This document shows positions 56,546 through 64,000 of a DNA stretch of 64,000 nucleotides, in pieces; within the stretch, counting starts at the first letter, position 1; each line of letters opens with the position of its first letter. The position numbers and the translations under genes were made by a program. Source of the stretch: Amorphophallus konjac (Eukaryota > Streptophyta > Magnoliopsida > Alismatales > Araceae); contig CM040121.1 in assembly GCA_022559845.1 (NCBI GenBank), positions 568,528,140 to 568,592,139 of the forward strand, read 5' to 3'. A model generated the notes under the pieces. It searched no databases and was not told where the DNA came from. It saw only the letters and a program-made list of their open reading frames with translations.

Positions 56546-59196
56546 GCTCAAAATGGCCTCGCTAAGGCCACGCACTGAAAGACCACAAGAGCGGAGCAAC
56601 GCAAACAACCAAGGGGTATTACTATAAAGTGTGGGCCACCGGTCCTCTCTTCTGATGAAAGTTCTGTAAGGATAAAGGCGGTCGCTCTCAGGGCGCCAGG
56701 AGGCCATAGAGGGTAGAGGCTCCTCCACTGGCAAGGGGATATGCTGAAGAACTAATCGTTCGCTGGTCACGTGGCATAATCCTTGAAGCGTCTTCATCAA
56801 ACTATCGTTGCTAATCTCCGGTAGTTTTGGCTCGGTCTTGGATGAGCGCTGCTTGACGGCCTTACGAGCCTCCAAATATGCCGCAACTTCAGCATTCGTC
56901 TGGAATTTCAATTTCTTCTGATAAGCTGGGTCAACATCCAGAGTCGGCACTGGCTAGGAGTCCAAGAATCGTCATTAGGCAATGGCCCAACATTCTCTTC
57001 TCGAGCTCCTATAAAAGCCAGTGCGCGCATTCGACCATTTGATGTATTCTGGGGTCACACGGGGAAAGCGTGCAGGAGCTGGAACTCTGAATGAAATCGC
57101 CTCTCGATGATGAAAGTAATCCCACCAAATGCGGGCTTCATCCGCTGTTGTCTGGCTGGCCCGAACTCGGTTCGGCAATGCAAACTATGTGGAACAAGGC
57201 GGAATTTGCTTATCATAACCAAAATTCCGACTGAATTGGAATGGATAATAGGGCTCCAGCCACAAAGTCCCGCTCTTGCGAAAAACCAAGATGCTTGGCC
57301 TTATCGACAGCGCCCAGTCAACTAGTTCTGGCTCCAGAATCGGCCGTGTACACTTGGCACCAAAGATAAGATGAATATATTCTTCCATTTCGTGAAGGTG
57401 GCACTCCCTCATCTTGTTCACTAACGGACTTGAATGAGAAGCCAAGCTCCAAAAATGCAGAACACCAGGTGAATCCATCGGAACCTTGGTTAATTTCCCC
57501 CGGATAACAAAGAGTTGGTCTGATGTCTGGGTCGGCTCAGCATTTGCAAATTCTATCATTCTCGAGACCAAAAGTGGTAACTAGAGTGCCCGAGGAGCAG
57601 CTTCTGGGAACAATGTACATACCCGGGCATTGAAGAAGTGAAGCGGACCAATCGTCCGCAAGTTTCTGTGGAGACGTGAACGATGAAGGTCCCCCAGCAT
57701 TTTATATATTGAGCATAAAGCAACCGGGCAAAGTGAAAGCTTTGTGCCCCATGCCATCAGACAAGCAGGGTAAATGGCCTCGGCCCTGATCACGCTCTCG
57801 TCACCTTGTGGGAGAGCGGAGGAAAAAATCCAGTATGTCAAGTACGCAACACAATGAGTGACTGCATCAACACCAGTGCGGTTGGGCCCCCCTCTTTGAC
57901 CTTCCTTTAGTGAAGGAGGGAAAGTTTCCTGCCGCCGAACTCTCTTCTTTTGTTGAACAGGAGCAGGCGCCACTGAAGGGAAATCTTCATATTTTCGCTC
58001 CCCTCTGAAGAAATACTGGAGCCAGGCACCTACCCTCACATGCCTCTTCTCGTCGGGCTTGCGAGCTTCTTGGGTGTCGTACGAGGAATGGCACAAAGTA
58101 CGATATGCCTTCATCAGATATCGGTAGGTGAACCTAGTCAGATATCGCCCCTCGCCATCGGTCTAATCTTTTAGCCAATCTGGCTGACATACTTCTTCAT
58201 ATGGCTCACCGTCAATCGGGAGACCGCTCAATTGGGAAAGACTCCAAAGGCCCAAAGATGTTTCTCCTTCTGAGGTATAAAAGGTGTTGTACTCTAAACA
58301 AAACACCTCAATCATGCCGCAGTAGAGGCCCTTGGAGATTGGATATCGATATCTTGAAGCATACACGCTACGGTACACTCCGGTGTTGATCAAGATCGGG
58401 GCATAGTGCTGCAAGACATAGTTAGTGAACTCCACAGCTCCTGACCTGAAGGCATGTGTGTCAGCAGCCTTCATATCAGCAAACCAGCCCACGACAATCT
58501 AGTGCTTGAAGCGCACCGCCAGACAGTCCAGTAAAAAGGCTCCTCCATGTACCCCCATTTCAACGGGGCTAAGAATAGGCCAAAGGATGGCTTCTCTCAG
58601 TCTACGTTGCCCACAGACACATTCCACCTGGCTGGAATAAACTCAGGGGTCCTCGTTAGTAGCCCGTCCTGCGATGTCAGCTCCTGCAATCCGAGCACGG
58701 CACCCCATTTTCGGGGCTCACCTGGCAAATATATAGGTCTCCCCTGCATGACAAAATCCGTCAAGCTGTCCCGTTCGGCAAGAATTGCCTTCTCGGCCTT
58801 TCGAGCAAGTAAGAGATCCCACTTTCCTTGAAGATTGAATCGCCTTATGAAAGACATCAAGTGCTTATCTTTGGGATGGTCCATTCTGTAGCCTTCACTC
58901 GGGTATGTCTTCTTACCAGAAAGGTCCGTGAGTGGCTGAAAAGCTGCCCAGTCAGGATGAAAGTACTCTGAGTGGTGACCCACTCGATGAGAATGCCGCG
59001 CATATGCATGGAGCAGACCTGGTAGCACATATCGCAGTGCCGAAGGTCATGTCAAGGGAAAATCCGAGTGACCGAATTAAGAGCTTGGCTTAGGCCAGAA
59101 GTCATTATTCAAGAGTCTGATGGCCTACACGGTATTTTCCCATGACAGTCCAGCAAAGTCGAAGTGATATGGGCTTGGAATAGTCTCTGGAGCCAT
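56546..59196 (-). pseudogene. Plant-mobile-domain-type (PMD) gene, 5' part
   Basis: ATG at 59196 (MAPETIPSPYHFDF), with in-frame stops at the following codons 24, 40 and 50. The frame 59028-58597 (LLHAYARHSHRV ... WGAVLGLQEL) is followed, after a frameshift near 58560-58600, by one frame running from about 58560 to 56546 with a few stops. The segment 58492-58163 holds the most telling text: NTFYTSEGETSLGLW then SQLSGLPIDGEPYEEV. This resembles the conserved core of the plant mobile domain, also called aminotransferase-like plant mobile domain. That family occurs in plant genes and as antisense extra frames in Tat-lineage retroelements. Here it is antisense to the E/D signals on both sides. 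Its biochemical role is unknown. The gene is broken by stops and by element C. Confidence 0.65.
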
Positions 59197-60598
59197 TCTG
59201 GGACCCACAAACGAACCCGACCCGAACAAATGGCAAGGAGTGGAGCTTAAAATGGCACGCTCGATACTAATCCGACGCCGGTTAAACCGACGCGCAATAC
59301 CCTAACCCGACGGCGTCCATTCCCGCACGCAAAGAGGCTCCTCATGACCTGATTCCGGCTTGCCCACCAGCATGCCGTATTAGCCATACAAGGTTACTCT
59401 TCTATAAATTGGGCTTTATTCGCTGAAGAAAAAAAAGAGAGGCGAAAGAAGAAGTTTTCGAGGAAGATTGGAGAGAAAGACACCTAACCCATGTGAGAGA
59501 GTCCTCAGAGAAGCCGCCGTCCCAACCTTTTGCATAAGAAAGCCCCCCGAGAGTGAAGAGAGAAGTCCTCGTTTCTGGTACTCTGTTCTTGCCTGGAGAA
59601 GTAGAGGTGGGTTCGTGAGAGTCTGATTGTCTTCCCGTCTCCTCTTTTTCCCCAAACCCTCTGTGATTTCCTATGTACAGGGGGATGATATGAGCCCAGT
59701 GTTTCCCCCTTCTGTTTGATTCATTTTCTTATAAATTCTGTCTCCCCATGTCTTCCACTGTGACTACGGGGTTGTAATGCTCGACAGCCGGCTTCCGGGC
59801 GACAACGCTAGGCCGTACTCCCAAATATATATATCAAGTTGGCCTTCTGTTGGCAACCCAATTGTGATGTGAATATTCCTGTTGCATTTGAATATTGCTC
59901 TTCTTATACTGCAATTCTCTATATTCGCTATCGGACATCGTTCGGGCTTCTAGGTTCTAGCGTAGAAATCACCCTGAGCTGCCCAAGGGCCACATGAAAT
60001 CCACCCCCCTCCCTGGGGTCTTCTAAGTGATTGATCGCATCGAACTGCCTGTTTTCCCCATCCTTATGAGTTACATATGCCTCTCTGTCTAATGCGGGAA
60101 CTGGCTCCCTCGTCACTCCTCTACTCAGGATCATGAGCTAGGCGGGGCATGGTTATTACCATAATTCAGATATCGCGTGTTTAAGCGTCAGAATCTTTCT
60201 TATATACATCATGCATGTTAAGTGCTCGGGTATATGCCTTATGTAGTTCCATCTATTTACTGCCCTCTCCCTGTGAGTTCCGCAGTCTATGTGCCTTCAT
60301 AATTAACCCCCCAAATGCTGACCAATTAACTTCCCTTTGCTCAACTTATTATCGATTTACTGATGATTGAATGGTCTATTATTGTGTTCATCTACCCTAA
60401 GAGGGATTGGGTGAGGGTCTGTCGATATAACCCATCTCCCCCTTTCTGTTATACGGGTGATATGAGGGTGCCACTATGAGCACCATGCTTCTTACAGTAA
60501 TATCGATTTGCCAGCCGGGGAGGGGGAACATTCCCCATCAAACGTTTCTACCGATTAGTTTTCCTCTAAATCGCCCAGAGGCCATAGGGTCCCGCCTC
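59197..60598. other. 1.4 kb without a gene, LTR- or promoter-like
   Basis: Upstream of the PMD frame. CTATAAATTG at about 59402 (+ strand) is TATA-like. AATCCGACGCCGG-type text near 59265 recalls the GCCGGATTAG repeats of D. It may be part of the element carrying the PMD frame. Nothing codes convincingly. Confidence 0.5.
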
Positions 60599-61550
60599 CC
60601 CATGGCGCAGAGCCCAACGGGTCAGCGAGGGTGAATATAAATGGATCTCTTGATCCAACAGTGAATAAAACCTACGTCCCCTATCTGGGATTATGGTGGC
60701 TTGTGGGTCTATGGAACCCCTCGTAGGCTAGCCCTCGGGGTCTCTGGCCGGTCCGAGCTGGCCCTTGATTCTTTTGATAACCCATAGAGCATCGGTGCCC
60801 CTCGTAGGCTGGCCCTCGGGGTTTCTGTCCATTCGGGTTCTCCGGTCGCCGTGTTGGCCTCCCGGCATTTAGGAGCTTACCCCGGACATCCAGTGGGTAA
60901 GCCTCCACTTTTTCCCCCGTGACCCTTTGGGATATGGGGAGATGCTGCCCAATTTTAATCTCAAACTTGCATGCTAAATCTTGCTGATGATTAAGGAACA
61001 ATCAAGTTATCCATGACAGTTAATGTATTTGTCATAACTATGTCAACAAGCACTTGGTCTGCTGATCTGCCTCGAACTAGGACAAATTGTGCTTGAGTAC
61101 GAACCTCACACATAGCTGAATCAATCAACTTTTGCCCTAATAAAATCTGATGATTAACAGGTTTGGAATGAGCCACAGAAATTCTGATAGAAGAATGCCT
61201 CAGCTTGATCTGTTCTAATGGCTTTCAGAAGAACCCATCTCCTAATCCGGCGTGGCCGAATCCGGCGCCCAAACTGACGTGCCGGGATAGCCCCTCTCTC
61301 AAACCCCAAAATTCTTCAATCCCCTTGAAATGGCGTGGGCGCTAATCCGACGCGCCCACCGCCACGCCGGATTAGCTTCCCTTCACACCCCGCGCCGGAT
61401 TAGCTTCCCTTCAAACCATGCACCGGATTAGATGCCCTTCACACCCCGCGCCGGATTAGAGCTTCACATACACCCCCACGCCGGTTTAGCATGTGTTCCT
61501 ACTTCCATGTCCCTTCTAATTGACGTACCTCCCACATAGTCAACTCTAAG
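60599..61550 (+). repeat. Repeat D, right copy, first part
   Basis: Matches 9921-10873 in the same orientation. Purine tract ATGGGGAGA at 60934-60942 and LTR-like start TGCTGCCC at 60943. It ends CTAAG at the insertion of solo LTR S. Confidence 0.85.
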
Positions 61551-63792
61551 TGATGCGGGATGACAAGGGACTCGAGACCAACTTGATGCGAAAGTAGGAC
61601 TCTAGGCGACGACGCGAATATTTAGACGACACGACCATCAATAACGCGAACAATAGGGCTAAGTAGACGCGACACCAAGAGCTCCTATGGGTGTATGCCT
61701 TTCAACAGAAATGCACGCTCACGAGTCGTCCCTTGCGAGGGAAGCGCAGGTATTTGCGCGGTTGAGAAACCGGCGTAGAGTCAAGGGTATTCGGCTCTTT
61801 TCACGTGCTCGGGTTGAGTCACGGGACAGATCACACACTCTCTCTCTCGCAGCCATGATAAAAAAATGATAACGAGCTAGAATTCTATCTCACACCAACA
61901 GCGGCATGCAAACATATACGAAATGAGCAATGCGACCAAGAGAGGAGAGAGAACGTACCTCCACGCTCCGGACGTGGGGAAGACAACCCCGGCCAAGACC
62001 CGTATTCCCAGTACAAACAATTATCAATAAATATAAATATTATACCCACTCCACGCAGGGAGGTAACTGGTAACACGTGGGACCCGGGAATATCGAGCTC
62101 GGGTTTACGGACAAGGTTTTGGGCAGCTCCGACGGTGCAGACACATTGCTATTCGGTGCTGGCCGGATGGCGCGTGCTGACGATCGTGGGCACCACGCTC
62201 CGATCGCGCGGCCGATCAGGTTGGGATTGGTCCCGTCGCGAAGTGGACTTCTAGAGGAATGATCCCTAGGAGGTGACCGCACTGGATCGCCTTGTGGAAG
62301 GTGAGGCGGCCCAACTTGTGGGACGTTGCTAGTTGTTGTCCCAAACCTGTTCTACAATTTTAAAACTACGCGACCCGGCGGAAATAGTTTTTACGACCAG
62401 ATCTGATGTCGGATCGAGGCGAAACCAGCGCCGTTGCGAAGCTCATTAGACGATCTACGAACCCATGGTGTTATAGGAATTTTAATTGTGATGGATTTTA
62501 CGTGGGGGAATATTGAATAAGCTAGTTCCCTATCCCAGAATAGGCTGGACAGAACCTGAGTCGCCGGAAGACGATGGTGGAATGGGGGAAAACGTGGGAT
62601 CTGGAAGGCGGGGGTGGCTATGGAAGATGGTGGAGTAAGTATTGATCAAACCCTCAAATTTTGAGGTCGATCAGAAGTGGTTTTGGGGGTGGGGAGGATT
62701 TTATGGTAGAAGGGGGGGTCGGATCTGGACTGTAGGGAGAGAACCGAATCCGGTTTGAACATAGATTTTAAAGAGGGGTAAACAAACTCTAAAAATCATA
62801 AAAAAAACTGTGGAGAAGGGGTTTGATGGACAAAAATCCCAGTCCAAATTTCAGCTCGACTTGAAATTGATAAGGGGGTGAAAACCGTGATGCGGTGGGT
62901 TGCTGGCTCACAGATCTGCACAGGGACAGACTGTATAGATCAGGGAAATTTTGGTAGAAGGGAAGCAAATGGGAGATCCAGGGCGTGAGAATTTTTTTGG
63001 CAAGGTGAAACCACGTGGGGAACTCACCCTAAAAGTTTGACTTTGATCATATATGTGGATTGGGCAGAATAAATCGAACTCCAGGCTGCTGTCCAGCAGT
63101 GGACAGATCGGAGACGGTGAGGCGGTGGTGGTGTGATGGTGGCTCGATAGCGGCGGCGACGGCGGCATGGCTGAGCTTCACACTCAGAAAAGGACCTGGT
63201 AGGGAGGCTTAACACCTCAGAATGGCAACCTTCTCAGCTGCAAAGGGGAGGGAGAGAGGAGAGAGAGGGGGCGCCCCTGGCTCCTTCAAGAAATTTCTTA
63301 TTTTTCTTCCATTCATCCTTATGAAAATAAAGAATACAAGAGTTTTATATGAAAAGGAAACCCTAACTAAATGACATTAACTATCCTTAGATCTAGAGTT
63401 AGGGAGAGGCACTTAGGGGATGAGAATTCTAATTTCTTCTCCCATGGTCAAAAGAATAACAAAAATACAAAAAGTGGGTAAAGGGGGGGGGGGGCGCCGT
63501 CCTTAAGAAGCCAATTTTGAATTTTCCACTTGGTCCAAGTCCACCATGGACCAGCCCATATGGGCCCTAGAAACTAGGAAGCCCAATGAGAGAGAGGGTG
63601 GCCCAATTGGGCCTAAGTCGCCTTTGAGGTCCAATATGAAAATAAACTCCTATTGGACTCTTTTAAGGAAAGAAACCCACTAATTCCTAATGACTAGCCC
63701 ATTGGCTTAGAATTGCCTTACAAATGAACCCAAATGACTCAATAAAAATGCAAATTAAAAATGTTAGATGCCTGGCTTTGATGTCCCCATCA
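61551..63792 (-). mobile_element. Solo LTR S, relative of element A
   Basis: 2,242 bp, TGATGCGGGA...GTCCCCATCA on the + strand, flanked by CTAAG at 61546-61550 and 63793-63797, and exactly interrupting repeat D. In sense it begins TGATGGGGACATC and ends TCCCGCATCA, like A (TGGTGCGGACACC ... TCCCGCATCA). It shares with A the CCACTCCACGCAGGGAGGTA block (62046-62065; A at about 17432-17451, inverted) and the pyrimidine tract plus GCAGCTG (63230-63275). Having no internal region, it is read as the product of LTR-LTR recombination. Confidence 0.9.
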
Positions 63793-64000
63793 CTAAGTCT
63801 GAGGAGTCGACTTCCTGCTTCAATCTGCTTCCCCCTTCTTGGCTTTCCACTTAGGAGTTGGGTGCTGTTATCGGCCCGCTAATTAATTGCCCCTTTTGAG
63901 CTGATAGCCTGCCCTTCTAACATGTCTAACTTATGGCCATCCCGTGAATGAGTAATGAGAATGTTGATAATTGCATTTATAATTCTCTCTTGGGTTTGTT
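63793..64000 (+). repeat. Repeat D, right copy, second part
   Basis: Matches 10870-11074 with few changes and runs off the window. Confidence 0.85.

Overview
The window looks like heterochromatic, gene-poor nuclear DNA of a flowering plant. No ordinary host gene, rRNA array or functional tRNA gene is visible. Nearly every base belongs to LTR retrotransposons or their debris: plant Ty3/gypsy elements primed by initiator-Met tRNA (TGGTATCAGAGC), a Cassandra element carrying 5S rRNA sequence, large non-autonomous derivatives and Tat-like elements. I cannot name the species, nor choose safely between monocot and dicot.

Layout, left to right. 1-1586: the 3' end of a Ty3/gypsy element (integrase tail plus truncated LTR). 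1587-9920: a minus-strand Ty3/gypsy chromovirus-type element (called H here) with a complete but stop-riddled gag-pol; its right LTR is truncated. 9921-11213: the first copy of a long repeat (D) that recurs at 60599-64000. About 11214-42037: a non-autonomous minus-strand element (G) with a 3.6 kb LTR. Inside G sits a nest of four further elements. F (11546-37390) is a gene-less element arranged LTR-internal-LTR-internal-LTR. Inside its third LTR lies B (14499-37341), which has gag but no pol. Inside B's 5' LTR lies A (15640-26162), a full gag-pol chromovirus. Inside A's 3' LTR lies a 664 bp Cassandra TRIM (25476-26139). 42038-44418: a Tat-like 3' end, LTR and primer site (E). 45368-59196: a minus-strand plant-mobile-domain reading frame, split by an 8.8 kb non-autonomous element with 3 kb LTRs (C, 47776-56540). 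60599-64000: the second copy of D, split by a 2.2 kb solo LTR (S, 61551-63792).

The insertions can be ordered because most junctions carry a 5 bp target-site duplication: CACAC for F, GCAGC/TCAGC for B, CTATC for A, GTCCC for Cassandra, GGTTG for C and CTAAG for S. All protein-coding parts are damaged. Elements H and A encode gag, protease, reverse transcriptase, RNase H and integrase and are the autonomous types. F, C, G, Cassandra and probably B lack enzymes but keep LTR ends, primer sites and purine tracts; the LTR ends of F match those of A, and the LTR ends of C and G match the H / left-edge type, which suggests who mobilised whom.
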